From: Aphelenchoides besseyi
Lineage: Eukaryota > Nematoda > Chromadorea > Rhabditida > Aphelenchoididae
DNA: 64,000 nucleotides
Direction of reading: 5' to 3'
Assembly (NCBI GenBank): GCA_024699855.1
Contig: JAMPIQ010000001.1
Location: 13,020,001-13,084,000 of the forward strand
Below the pieces are notes generated by a model that ran no database searches, was not told the DNA's origin, and saw only the letters and a program-made list of their open reading frames with translations. Made by a program: the position numbers and the translations under genes. Of the stretch, positions 34,827 through 45,534 are shown one piece after another (within the stretch, counting starts at the first letter, position 1; every line of letters begins with the position of its first letter).

Positions 34827-36226
34827 ATGTCCGAATATAACGCCAATGCAAATTCAGTCGACTATCGTGCTAACCCAAATACGAAAATGCCCGGAATCAA
34901 CGAACTTCGCTGGGGAATCATCGGGTAACTGAAGAGAAAACGATGAAAGTAATTTGTGAAATTTTCAGTTGCGGAAAAATCTCACACGACTTTGCTCGTT
35001 CACTTTCATCCGCAAAACATCAGCACAAAGTCAGTTAAAGGCTTTGAAGTTGTTTTTATTTTGTCGACATTTCAGATCGTGGCAACAGCTGCATCGGAAG
35101 AAGAGCGCGCTGCATGTTTGGCCAAGAAGTTGAATTTGGATGCCCAAACGTACGGTGACTACACGGAGCTTCTGAAGGATCGCAATGTCGGTGAGTTTGA
35201 AGAACAGAGAAAAGAGATGAACACACGAATTTAGATATCGTTTATATTGGTGTAATCAACAACTTACATTGCGAATGGACGATCAAAGCTCTGGAGGCCG
35301 GCAAACACGTGCTTTGCGAGAAACCGTTCACTTGTAACGTCAAAGAAATGAAAAAAGTCTACGATGCGGCCAAAAAATCCGGAAAGTTTGTTATGGAGGT
35401 AAATAGATATTAGCAAGAATGAAACTTACTCCGTCACTTGCAGGCAGTTTGGACTCGTTTCTTCCCGGTTTGGCAAAAGACAAAGGAGATCATTAAAAGT
35501 GGAGAACTCGGCAAACCAGTGAGCTTCAATGCCAACTTTGGAATGCAGATCGTAAGTTCACTGAACGAATTTGTTGACTTAGGATAAAATTTAAGGCGGA
35601 GAATCGTTTTCATTTAGACAAAGGACAGTCGCCGTTAATCGATATTGGTATCTATTGCATCAGCTCGTCCATGTTCTGTTTCAATGATGCAAAGCCACGT
35701 GACATCAAAGTTGAGGTCGAGAAAAATGAAGACAGTAAGTTGAAAACATCAAAATGAAACAAACGGTTGCAATTTTCAGATGTTGATTTGTGGGGAAATA
35801 TGACTTTCCGTTACGAGGGAGATCAACATTCGTGTTTGTATTATAACGGAACGATTCAATCCGCTGTGAATGCAACTTTGACCTTGGAAGAGGGACGAAT
35901 CGAGTTCCCGCTATTCTTCTGGTGTCCGGAGCAGATCAACGTCTTCGGCAAAGAACGATATTCCAAGCCAAAGAATTACACTTTCGAGCTTACGGATGAC
36001 AAGTCCAATTTTAACTGTCCGCAAACTCAAGGAATGTGTTACGAAGCTGATCACGTGTTTGAGATGATCCACAAGGGTAACCATCAGATTTAGAACTGGA
36101 TTTGAAGTTGCTAAAATTTTAGGTGCCACTGAAAGTGATGTTATGCCATTGGATTCGTCAATGAAATTGGCAGAGGTTGTGCAAGAAGTCAGAGCTAAAA
36201 TGGGTGTTACTTACGCACAAGACTAA
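34827..36226 (+). CDS. Trans-1,2-dihydrobenzene-1,2-diol dehydrogenase-like oxidoreductase (GFO/IDH/MOCA)
   Basis: NAD(P)-dependent oxidoreductase of the GFO/IDH/MocA family. Exons: 34827-34924, 34969-35029, about 35078-35190, about 35234-35399, about 35444-35551, about 35597-35733, about 35780-36074 and about 36123-36226. Rossmann fold start: WGIIGCGKISHDFARSL; IVATAASEEERAACLAKKLN; then VINNLHCEWTIKALEAGKHV and the family motif LCEKPFTCN with the catalytic lysine. Next is MEAVWTRFFPVW (the DHDH-specific W-T-R-F-x-P), then GQSPLIDIGIYCISSSMF and a beta-sheet C-terminal domain ending AKMGVTYAQD. The length (about 350 aa) is normal. Vertebrate DHDH oxidises trans-dihydrodiols and D-xylose; the worm substrate is unknown. 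Confidence 0.85.
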
Positions 36227-36806
36227 ATTCTTTTGTTTGATCTGCAAAATCGTTTATATCCAAATCATTGTTGTTCTTTATGGCCACTTTCTACTGAATA
36301 TGTTTGTTGTTTTGGAAGTTCAGTCAATATCGATTCTTTTGATTCCTCGATTGACTCGTTCGATTCAATTTCTTCTCTTGTTTGTATGCCTCTTAACGTC
36401 TAGTGCCGATTGCCTTTGACTTCCGTGAAGTCTCTTGTTTCTGCACGTATTCGATCAATAAATTCATGGCTTTTACGGTTTGTGTTGTTGTTCAAAGTTA
36501 TTTGGCTACTAAGCAGCAGTTGAAATGCGACAATGAACTTCACCAGAGTTTGCAATGTTTCAAAATTCTCGATTTCATTCCGTTGATTAACCGTCCATTG
36601 AAGTAATCAGCGTGAATCACTTTGATCGAAACTGAAAACACCCGTTCTATTTGATTACTCTGCTCACTGCAAATCAACTGATTTACAGTCTCGACCTCTT
36701 AATGAATGGGCGGAATGAATGACACGAACGGAACAAAAGGAAAAGACATCGCAATTACTTTCAACTGATCGAAGGAAACATTTTTGCCCATTCCACTGTA
36801 GATAAG
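36227..36806. other. Intergenic region
   Basis: Between the dehydrogenase and the first clustered four-TM gene. Short open frames at 36403-36606 and 36664-36900 have no motif and no flanking splice signals that extend them. Confidence 0.4.
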
Positions 36807-37576
36807 ATGCTTTGCTTTTGCAACAAAGATGAAGCCAAATATATGCGTTGGTGGACGTTGTTCTTTCACACTCATTGTAAGTAGTCGAACAAACAATCAT
36901 GCCGTTAATTTGTAGGTGTCGCTTGTTTATTCATTTTGATTAGTTTGTTCTTCTTCGGACGTCTTGTTTTCGATGATTTGGATAAACGTCAGTTTATTCA
37001 TCTGCCGATCCACACTGTTGCGGTTATTTCTCTGCTAATTACATTGGTCGGCAATCGCTGTAAAATCCCAAGATTGTATTTCTTTTACTTCACTCTCTAT
37101 GTAAGTCATTGGCATATTTGGTTGATACCGTTAGAATTGCTTAGCATCTTTGTGTTGTGGCGAATATTGGTCTAGAAGTTTTTGAGTTCTACTCAACTCC
37201 ACATTTGACACACGTTCACAGTGTGTCTCCGATGCCGCCGTTGAATACGACCAGATTGCCCAACGGTCAACCGTCGCCATTTGAAACGATGTACGAAGAA
37301 ACTCTCTATTCGTTGATCATGATTGTGGTTGTAATTCAAGCTTACGTAACATTTGTGGTCGTCATGTCCTATCGTTGGGTTGTGGAGCGGAGGAACAAGA
37401 AGCGAGTTCATCCTGTTGTTCAAGTTGAAAACGAGAAAACGATGGAGAACGGTGGCGAAGACAATAAACGAGTTGAAACGACGGCCAATCAACCGGAAAA
37501 CAAATGGGAAAGAAGATTCGAAACCGTTGGTGTGATTGTTACGTGTATAACAAAAATTCTACCCAACAGAAGATGA
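36807..37576 (+). CDS. Four-TM membrane protein, clustered family member 1
   Basis: Unnamed family; ten members lie between here and 58.9 kb. Exons 36807-36876, 36916-37100, 37145-37576 (about 228 aa). The N-terminal MLCFCNKDEAKYMRWWTLFF ends in HTH, matching the family's short Cys/His leader. TM1 VACLFILISLFFFGRLVF; TM2 IHTVAVISLLITLVGN; TM3 begins FFYFTLYHLCVVANIGLEV with the family intron right after TLY; TM4 LYSLIMIVVVIQAYVTFVVV with basic SYRWVVERRNKKR after it. A charged cytosolic tail follows. Four-helix topology with a loop containing NTT resembles LAPTM4/DUF7027-type proteins, but this is a shape match only. Confidence 0.68.
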
Positions 37577-37719
37577 ATCACTCGGAAGATTTGTGTGTAA
37601 GTTATTTTGTTTATCACGTTGAATAAACGATTATGTAAACTGGTTAGCGGCATTGGTTTCCGCTGATATCTCGAAACTAATCTGTTTTATATTTGACACT
37701 TATTCCAAGTCAAGGTTAT

Positions 37720-38037
37720 CTAACGATGCTTGTTACACGGAGGTTTGTTGGCGCAGAAAACGCCGCGACCGAGTTTTTTGGTTTCGCCGTCGATGATGCG
37801 CAAATAAGCCAACGGTTTTTTCATCGACGGAGCGCGTAAATTGATGGGAAAATATTTTTGACACAAAAGAATGTTCACGTCGAGATCGAACAACGAGAAG
37901 TCACGTTGAAGGGTTGCGGTTTGTTTCGTACGATTGGAACTCGTCTGTTGGAGATTGCTGCCAATTCTCCGCGACTTCAATGCGAAGGTCGATTGAAATA
38001 GTTGGAGAAAAGAGTTGTGGCTTTTGAGTTTAGTCAT
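37720..38037 (-). CDS. Possible small protein, unknown
   Basis: A single uninterrupted frame of 105 residues (MTKLKSHNSFLQLFQSTFAL ... KPPCNKHR), rich in Lys/Arg/Ser, with no signal peptide or TM. The composition looks protein-like rather than random, and it is not a shadow of a known gene because the opposite strand is empty here. There is no recognisable family and no splice evidence, so it is only a possible gene. Confidence 0.3.
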   Translation of the reverse strand: MTKLKSHNSFLQLFQSTFALKSRRIGSNLQQTSSNRTKQTATLQRDFSLFDLDVNILLCQKYFPINLRAPSMKKPLAYLRIIDGETKKLGRGVFCANKPPCNKHR

Positions 38038-38378
38038 TCGATTGACCGTTGATTGAAGTGAATCACACTGATCGATTGGTTTTAGTTTGTCGAACGTTGA
38101 TCGAAATTTGTTTTTACTTTACGAATTGCCAACAGTATTAAACGAATTTAATTGACACTTTCACACGAACCTGCGAACTCTCAACGAAACTTGTTCCTGA
38201 GCAGTTAAGTTGATCGACAGGCTTCTTCGAGTTTATGAAAACCGCCGTTTACTACGTGCTTTTGATCAACAGAACTGTCAGTCTTCTTGTCTCTTAATCG
38301 AACTTATAGCAATTTGCAATCATAGCCGTGATTATCAGAGACTGTTTGTTTTCGTTATCTTTAAATCTTCTTTTCAGG

Positions 38379-39022
38379 ATGCCGAACTCTTGTCTTGGAG
38401 GTCAGCACGTTCATCGCGGCTGTTTTCTGATTGCGATCGTCGGTATTCTTGCATCGGTTTTCACCGCCTGTTTCTATTTGTACACAACTGCCCGACCGTT
38501 GGCTTACATCATCCTCTCATTGATCGCCTTTCTTTGCTACCTTTCATTAGCACTCGGGAACTACATTGAATCAGCAACATGTTATTTCCCGTTCTTGGTT
38601 ATAATTGCAAGTTTCTACAAGTTTGCTAGTAGTTATATTAGCGTTTGAATTTCAGCCATTCTGTATTTTGGCTCAACTTATAAACAGCTTTCTCATATTC
38701 TTTGTGGTTGGCATTGGACTAACGACCGGAAGACGACAAATCGTGGAGGATCCTGATCTTTCGCGGGTTTTGGATTACATTCGGTAACAACATTGAATGC
38801 GATAATCATTGAACGAGCGTTTTCAGAGGTCATCCCGATTACGCTTATGATTCTCTACGAACTCCGCATGTTTGGGTGATTGTTCTTGGTGTCCTTTACT
38901 TAGTTTCCGCCTGCCTGCAGTGTTATTTCTATTCAGTCGTAGTCAGAGCTTTAAGTTACTTGAGGAAGATCGAAAATGGACGATATCTTGAGGAGATCAC
39001 TTGGTCTCGTCGAGTGCACTAA
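38379..39022 (+). CDS. Four-TM membrane protein, clustered family member 2
   Basis: Exons 38379-38606, 38656-38782, 38827-39022 (about 184 aa). Short leader MPNSCLGGQHVHRG, then TM1 CFLIAIVGILASVFTACFYL, TM2 AYIILSLIAFLCYLSLALGN, TM3 YFPFLVIIPFCILAQLINSF and TM4 VWVIVLGVLYLVSACLQCYF followed by YSVVVRALSYLRK. The HVH-(K/R)-G leader and the F-Y-xVVxRxxxYL end are shared with other copies. The intron after LVII (38607-38655) starts with GCAAGT, a GC-AG intron at the position where other members have GT-AG. The start directly follows TTTTCAGG, a likely trans-splice acceptor. Confidence 0.72.
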
Positions 39023-39322
39023 TTGAACTGCTTTGTAAAGATACCCGTGATTTAAATAAACTTTCTATACATAAGAACGTGTGCCTATCGTTATAATGCA
39101 CTCACAGGCTTGCTTCCAGGTTACAAATAGCAGTATATTTTCGTACATTTGCGAACGATGAATCGACTGGTCGATAAATCGGCGTTGACTGTTTTTTAAA
39201 CAAAAAATTGCTTGTAACACGATTTGACTTTTAAAAAGAACCAACCAAATAGTGTGTTGACGTTGAAATCCGATTTCCTGTCACTTTCGTCGTCGATCAG
39301 ATGCACAAAAAAGTGTTCGATT

Positions 39323-39896
39323 ATGCCAAAAGATGTAAGTCCAAATCGAACAATCTTTGTGATCGTGATTTAGAAGCATGCGTTTCTTATCGGAGTAATT
39401 GGTGCAATAGCGAGTCTTCTTCTCACCATCGTCTTTGTGCTACTTCTCAAATCCAATAGATTTCTGGCCATTTTCCTTTCGGTTGGAGCTCTTGTTGCTT
39501 ATTGTTTCGTGATAGTTGGCAGTTACATGGGCAATTCGCTATTCTTTGTAGCCTTCTTCCTCTTCATCGTGAGTAAACCTAACTAGTGGCCTAATTGTCT
39601 TTTAGCCATTGGCAGCTATCGCTCAACTTTGTTTGTTGGTTTATTTGAGTATCATTGGTGGAGTTCTCATAGAAATGCCAATCGACGAAATTCGACGCGA
39701 TGATTTCCTCGGTCATTTTTACAATCTGACATCGCAATATAACGTCGACAAACGCTTTTTCTTTAACAGTCTGGGAATTCTACTAATTATATTCGGAATT
39801 GGATTCTTTGTCAGCGCCGTAATCCAATCGTACTTTTACTATCAGTTAGTTGTGTCGAGAATTCGTTTGAACAGGCTGAAGAAACGAAAGTATTAG
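39323..39896 (+). CDS. Four-TM membrane protein, clustered family member 3
   Basis: Exons 39323-39334, 39374-39568, 39606-39896 (about 165 aa). A very short leader MPKD is joined to KHAFLIGVIGAIASLLLTIV (TM1). TM2 LAIFLSVGALVAYCFVIVGS; TM3 FVAFFLFIPLAAIAQLCLLV with the family intron exactly before PLA (GT-AG here); TM4 LGILLIIFGIGFFVSAVIQS followed by YFYYQLVVSRIRLNRLKKRK, the family's basic end. The extracellular loop between TM3 and TM4 includes NLTSQYN. It is the next gene in tandem after member 2, on the same strand, about 300 bp away. Confidence 0.7.
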
Positions 39897-40212
39897 ATAA
39901 ACAGGGCTGTGAAATGTGTGAAAACGTATTGTTGTCTCGGATGTCATATTGAAATTGACTGATTGTTTAAATAACAAGGATATCAGAAATTTGCATCTTG
40001 AAAGTCAAGAATCACTTGCAAATTCAAATAAACTTCACAGTTCGCGTTTTGTGTCGCTACAAATCAGTCGACCAGTTTTGAGCTCTCTCTCAACAATGTC
40101 ATTGGTGAGCTCGATTAGATAGTCGGAGAATGAACTCCCGTTGCAGAAGTCGTCGAAACCACGTTCGTCTCGTTCGGTGAACTCCGTTTTCTCCGAGATT
40201 CTTCGTTCGCCC

Positions 40213-40680
40213 ATGACTTCAAAGGACTCAACGGTTTGGACTTCCGAGTACGACAAACCGTTCAACTTTGACGACTTCATCAAGAGTTCTCGCGAGACAG
40301 CGGACACAACTTCAACGTGAGTTCTTAGCCATCGACTTCTTTTGGACCTTTTCAGTCGTTCGGATCGCTATGTCGCGACTCCGATTCGTAGTCCGATTCG
40401 CAGTCCGATTTCACTCAAGAGCGTCGGAGTCTCGGTTTCTGAGGAGTGGATCAATCCAATCGGCATCGACGGTCTGTTTCCTGTTATTCTCTTGTTGTTA
40501 TCATTTGATTCAGAACCCAAAGAGGGCAAAAAGAATCTTTCGGGATCGTTGGAAATGATGGGCGATGACTCGGAGGTCGTGGAATGCGATGAACACATGA
40601 CCGTTCGCACGCCGATCAAACCACCTCGTTACGCGGAAGACGAGTTGGACGTCAACGTCGAGCAAACTCAAAAATGTTGA
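40213..40680 (+). CDS. Small acidic/Ser-rich protein, unknown
   Basis: Three exons (from 40213 or earlier to 40317, about 40358-40470, about 40515-40680) join by good GT-AG signals. The product starts MTSKDSTVWTSEYDKPFNFD and has a repeat-like RSPIRSPIS segment, then SLEMMGDDSEVVECDEHMT, ending VEQTQKC. The frame stays open upstream to about 40112, so the true start could be further left. It has no TM. Antisense frames here are open too, but the splice donors and acceptors favour the plus strand. Unknown function. Confidence 0.45.
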
Positions 40681-40927
40681 TTTGAATTACGATGAGAAAT
40701 AAAAGAGAAAGAAATGAGTTGACGATCACTCTTCAATGTTGTTGTTTGTTCGAAGCTCTGTTGAACGCCATCGAGAGATCGCAGTGTTCACAGTGACGTA
40801 ATGAAGCGACGTAAAATTGAAGACAACGAATAAAAGAAATTCGCATTTGAACAATCAAGTAGGTACGAGAGAATATGTAGATTTTATCTTGAAATTCTGA
40901 AAAAATACGAAAAAAATGTTGATAAAA

Positions 40928-41918
40928 CTAATAGAAAGTGTGGTATTTGCGATGATAGAACTCGTAGAATTTGTTGAATGATTGTGGAAACGCTTCTTCT
41001 GTGTGGTCGAAGTATGGAAGTTTCTTCTCTGGTGAGTCGTAGTCGTCGTGGTGCTTTCGGTACGTAATTTCATAAACAATCACGTACTGCATGCGAACGT
41101 AATCAGCAATTACAGTCACTTCTTCCAACATTTGTTTTAGATGTTGTGAAGTCCAAATACCACGTTTCGACTCAACTAGTGCATATTCCGGATCTGATTC
41201 GGAACAAGTTGAAATGCCTAAAGAAACAGATATTGATTAGATTTATATGGTTATGGACCTACGATTAAACTCCGCTTTAGAAGTCTTGAGACGAATTTTT
41301 AAATCGAATTTGCAACGACCATCGACGGTGAACGGCGTTTCGTATTGATTGAATCTGTCGTCCGGTTTGTGATAGAAGCCGATCGTACGCTTACGCACAT
41401 CATCGTACGGATTGTAGACTTCCTGACTGTATTGATCATTCGAGATAACGAAACCGCCGACACGTTGAGCTTCTTTTAAGATCTCCAAGTCGTCGTCTAC
41501 GCCTTTGTCAGGATACACCTTCACGATCTTCAGTTCACGAAGACGCTGAAACAACAAAATCACGACAATCCTCGAAACGGAAACATACATCCAAAACGTC
41601 AAAGTAAAAGACGTGACGTTTGTCCATGTGAAACTTCTTGATCACGAACGTGATTGGATAACCCATACGCAAGAAATCGTAGATGATGGCAAGAGCGGCC
41701 GTTCCACGAGGCCTTCTAAAATGAGAACAATAAACATCAGGGCTTTTTCAATCAACTCACCCATCTTTCGGACCGAGACAGTGAAGTTGATCGCCGACCT
41801 TATGAAAGAAGTTACAGCCATCGATGAAGACATGTCGTTTGATTGTCTTCTCGTTGAAAACCGGTGTCAGCGTTGAAGGACCACACTCAAGAGTACTTGT
41901 TATTGGTCGTAGAGTCAT
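40928..41918 (-). CDS. Regnase/Zc3h12a-like NYN-domain ribonuclease
   Basis: Endoribonuclease of the RNase_Zc3h12a (NYN/PIN-like) fold; REGE-1 in C. elegans cleaves specific mRNAs. Exons run from 41918 to 40928. The first metal-binding Asp is in KRHVFIDGCNFFHKVGDQLH. Then come RGTAALAIIYDFLRMGYPIT, KKFHMDKRHVFYFDVLD, KVYPDKGVDDDLEILKEAQR with acidic site residues, and the conserved GGFVISNDQYSQEV before GFYHKPDDRF. The C-terminal part (CSESDPEYALVESKRGIW ... YEFYHRKYHTFY) is probably a structural tail. No CCCH zinc finger is visible. The start at 41918 (MTLRPITSTLECG) was chosen as the first ATG in frame. It lies just outside the right repeat arm. Confidence 0.72.
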
Positions 41919-42061
41919 TGAATGTTACAGAGGAAAAAGAAAGACAAAAACATTGAATAATAAGAAGAACGTTAAGATCGAAAGCAAAATGCCACAAGAT
42001 AAGCGAAATTCGCTGCAATTCTCAGAGCAGTTCGATGGTTATTTATCTTTCCATTGACCTC

Positions 42062-42160
42062 TCAAATTGAAGATACATGGTCATGACTACGTTTACTCTT
42101 TGGATATGTTGAACTTTGATCAATGTCACCAGTATGCCAATCAATCCATTTGTATGGTAA
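42062..42160 (+). pseudogene. Relic of a third pepsin-like copy
   Basis: About 85-100 bp directly outside the right repeat arm resemble, at lower identity, the internal part of the pepsin-like gene that encodes DHVYSQDISS ... YANQSIC (right copy about 43510-43590). Here it reads HDYVYSLDMLNFDQCHQYAN, keeping the frame over this short stretch but with nothing coding around it. It suggests an older, diverged tandem copy whose remainder is gone. Confidence 0.5.
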
Positions 42161-43870
42161 AGCAATGGTATAGTTGGCTATAGGGCAAAAATAGAATGAA
42201 AGGATTTGATTTTAAACGTCGAAATGATTATTTGTTGTGTGCTTCAAACTGAATGTTTTTTACGACTATTGAATAGAACAATGGGAATCACGTCAATCAA
42301 TGATCAGGATTACGTCCTCACTGCGCACCCTTAGAAAGGCGCTTAAATTGACGATTAAGGTCGTAAATGCTCTGTTACCCCTCGTAATCTATGAATGCAT
42401 TTGTCTTGTTTGAAGATCCAAAGGAATCAAGATGTGCGTTGATAAGAAACGCACATCATTTCCACAATTCTTCTGACATCTTTTGGGTTGCACAGAAATG
42501 TTCAGCGAGGTTGGAGTGCTTGTTTTTAATACGGTTTTTGGTGGTAGGTTGTTTCTTGTTGTGAGATGTCTATTCTTTAGGCATGATGACTTATTTTAGC
42601 ATCGGAAGCTCACAACAACAGTTCTCTGTACTTTTTGACTTTACCACCGTTCCACTTTTGGTCACTGCTGAAGACTGTGGTATTCGACGGAACGATTGTC
42701 CTCGAATGTGCAATTATGGTAAGTTTTCTGAAGAGATCCTTGACCCGATCTTCTAGAAGCAATTGCACATTTGTACTGCGATCCGCTGTGCTTCCCGATT
42801 AGCAAAGCCATGTATTATGCTTATTGTCGAGATTCTTTTCGGTCGAGCAATTCAACAACTTACAAGCGATTGAAGGGCACATGGAAAGAACGTTTACAGT
42901 GCTGTAAAGATCCACTCTACGGCCGTTTTGCTTCTGATATCTTTCAATTTGGCGAATTTCTAGAAACTCCTGAATTAGAGCTTGAATTCGTTGAAGGAAC
43001 ATTAATGCAGTATCAGTAATTCCAACACGAAAAGTTTACTAACTAAAACGCGTTTAAGGGCATTTCCGTCCTATAATGGCCTTATTGGCTTGGGCTTTCA
43101 AGACTCAAGCGGCCATGTTGGACTAGTCGAACAACTGTATCAGCAGAAAGTCATTAGAGAGCCGATTATTTCGTTTTCACCACCATTGGTTGTTCTGGGC
43201 ACCTTGGATTCCCAGCACTGCGATTCGTGGTCTCATTTCCCCGTCATATCTGATGCTCTTGGATGGACGTTTGAAGTGGAACGAGTGGAGCTATTTGGAG
43301 TTGAGTTCACGAACCAACAGGCAAGGAGATAAATGAGGGTTATTAATCGAAATTTAGGTGTCTATTAGTAGCCGAAATATGTATCTTGAGGTTCCGAGAG
43401 ATGTAAAACAAAGACTAATTGAACTTGGTATCGTGACTGATTGCTATCGTCCTACCTTGTTCTGGTGCGTTCGCGAAGACACAGACAAAACTTTTGCTAT
43501 ACATGTTCGTGACCACGTTTACTCTCAGGATATTTCGAGCGTTCATAAATGTGTTGAGTATGCCAATCAATCCATTTGTACTGTTTGCACAGTGGATGTT
43601 GAATACCCTCGCTCCAACGGTCAAAACTCCTGGCTTCTTCCGCTGAGTAACTTTGATTATCCTTATGAGTTCTGTTACAGTTTGGATTATGCAAAGCGGA
43701 CTTTTGGCTTTGGATTTACTCGCATGACCCAACGAAGATGATTTGTAGTCCCACATACCATTAAGTCGCAATAAATCTTTAAAGGTGCAAGCTACGCTTT
43801 ATTCTCAGACCTACAAGCGGTTTCCAACTTCCGAAAATTGTTTCTTGTATACACAAACAAAATTAGAAGG
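42140..43870. repeat. Inverted duplication, right arm (about 1.7 kb)
   Basis: Mirror partner of 29565-31275; see that entry for how the match was seen. Coding parts are identical. Near 42445-42560 the arms differ by several substitutions plus a 2-nt deletion (about 42478) and a +3-nt insertion. Confidence 0.9.
42498..43741 (+). CDS. Pepsin-like aspartic protease homologue, catalytically degenerate (right copy)
   Basis: Second, inverted copy of the gene at 29693; from exon 2 on the protein is identical. Exons: 42498-42547, about 42585-42720, about 42758-43017 (reaching LMQYQ), about 43060-43320, 43358-43741. As in the left copy, DFT and SSR stand where pepsins have DTG. Intron 43321-43357 is GC-AG (donor GCAAGG). 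The upstream signal-peptide-like frame seen in the left copy is broken here by a 2-nt deletion, so this copy may be untranslated, may start at the ATG at 42498, or may lack a signal peptide. The +3-nt change inside exon 1 keeps frame. Confidence 0.7.
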
Positions 43871-43871
43871 T

Positions 43872-44731
43872 CGCAGTTTTCCCATCGATAGCACGTGCTT
43901 AGGTAGTTTTTGGTTGACTTTGTTTTTGTTCCATTTACGATTTTAAGTCGATGGTCAATGGGGCCATGATTCTGTGTTCTTATTTCTATTGGAAACCACT
44001 TGACGGCTAATTGCATTGGAGTGTATAGTCATCAAAGAGACGTGAATAAACGATCATCAACGTTACGAAGTTGGTTGGCCGAACAATTCGGTGTCATCGT
44101 CCAAAATCTCAGAGGTCATGGCGCTCGTTGGCATGAGAGGAAGAAGAGAGCGAATCTGCTGGTCGATCGAATTTCCGCCTTCGAAGTCTAGATGTTGCCG
44201 TATGGAAGATCTTTAAGCGAGGCTTACATCGAACGATTTCAACGTATACATATGCCCTCGGTGGTGGATGAATATTGGACAGTCGGCGAGTTTGTGCGTC
44301 GGCACGAATGGGTGCTTCTGTATACATTGTTGCGAACGAATAGTTGAAATCACTGGAACTGTTCGACTGTCTTTTGGCGACGTGTACAACGCAATCAGCG
44401 GATTGTTAAAAGACAATTTCAGTTTTCAGCTCAATTGCGACTTGTTTTTTTGTTGAGTTAAAACGAACAGAAGGAGAGTGATGATCTGCTGTGAGTTTCG
44501 AAAATAATTGCGGCTCCGTTCTACTCTTTTTTTTCGCCCTCCGATGCACTTGATCGTGTTCATCAAATTCGATTTCGAGTTGCGCAGAAAGCGACTGAAG
44601 GGATTGAGTGGTTTGAAACGGACAACAAATTTCAGTTAATTTTCGTAGCCTTTTGATTATCAAGAAACCCGTTCAGTCGGGCATTCGTCGGGTGTTGAAT
44701 AGCTAACGTGTTTTCGATTATTTGCAGGAAA
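43872..44731. other. Intergenic region, no supported gene
   Basis: Contains several overlapping 60-85 codon frames on both strands (for example 44109-44327 and 44213-44416 minus, 44000-44191 plus). None has a motif, TM segment or consistent splice-joined extension. Confidence 0.4.
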
Positions 44732-45334
44732 ATGGGACACGGTTGTTTATTTCATGTGCACGTTTACAAAGGAACTTTCTACATTGGTATTCTTGGTCTT
44801 TTGATCTCGACGTTCATTTTGGGTTGGTGCATTTTCTTCCGTTCATTTATCGTATTTGCGATCGAAAGTGTATCGTTTGTTGACTACATCGGTTTGATTA
44901 TTGGAGTGCACATCGAAAGTTTGGCGATGATATGGCCATTTCTACTTCTACAAGTGGGTTGACTAAGTGGACGAGTTTATCCAAATTTGTTGTAGCCACT
45001 GGTCATATTCTTTGAGTTCTTTTTTTGCTTCATCTCTTTTGTTGTGATCGGTTCAGCAACTTTTCTGAACGCCAAGGAAATCAATTCGGACGCCGATGTT
45101 CGAACTTTGATTCACGTTTACCCGAACTTCTTTCAAGCAATTGACGAATTGGCTCTCGGCTTTACGGTCTTTCTTGTAGTCGTGGCTTTTCTTCAAATTT
45201 ATTTTTACAGCGTCGTAAGTTAGCAGTCTTTCAGATGTACGCTACAATCTCTAGGTTATACGTGGTTATAGATATCTGCGAAAAGTTCGAAACTACCCAC
45301 CGCCGCTGAGTTTTGGCTTCAAACACGGCGTTTA
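44732..45334 (+). CDS. Four-TM membrane protein, clustered family member 4
   Basis: Exons 44732-44953, 44996-45214, 45255-45334 (173 aa). Leader MGHGCLFHVHVYKG with the family HV(H/Y)xKG signature, TM1 TFYIGILGLLISTFILGWCI, TM2 FVDYIGLIIGVHIESLAM, TM3 WPFLLLQPLVIFFEFFFCFI with the conserved intron exactly before PLV (GT-AG), TM4 LGFTVFLVVVAFLQIYFYS then VVIRGYRYLRKVR, the family C-terminal signature. A lumenal loop carries charged residues (INSDADVRTLIHVYPN). The start follows TTTGCAGGAAA. It is convergent with member 5. Confidence 0.75.
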
Positions 45335-45534
45335 GTTCGCTCAACGACGACACTAAAACTTTCAAACTGCCGCTCAATCTTTGTTTCAACTTCTTAATAA
45401 ATGCTTCACCAACAACGTAATGTTAGAATTTATAGATCGGATAATTGGAAATGAATACAAGTAATGGGAACTATATATGTGAAATGAACACCGATGTTGA
45501 CCCGAAGAATATTCAGTCGAACAGATTTGAAGAT

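Noticed and set aside
40035..40619. Open minus-strand frames of 90 and 83 codons
   Set aside because: They are antisense to a plus-strand gene with good donor and acceptor sites and a downstream AATAAA; treated as shadows.
42315..42430. Possible aspartic-protease propeptide (SLRTLRKALK) upstream of the right pepsin-like copy
   Set aside because: It lies upstream of the signal-peptide-like run, the wrong order for signal then propeptide, and its frame closes before the gene.
43792..44456. Several overlapping small frames between the repeat arm and four-TM member 4
   Set aside because: Competing frames on both strands, none with motif or splice-consistent extension.
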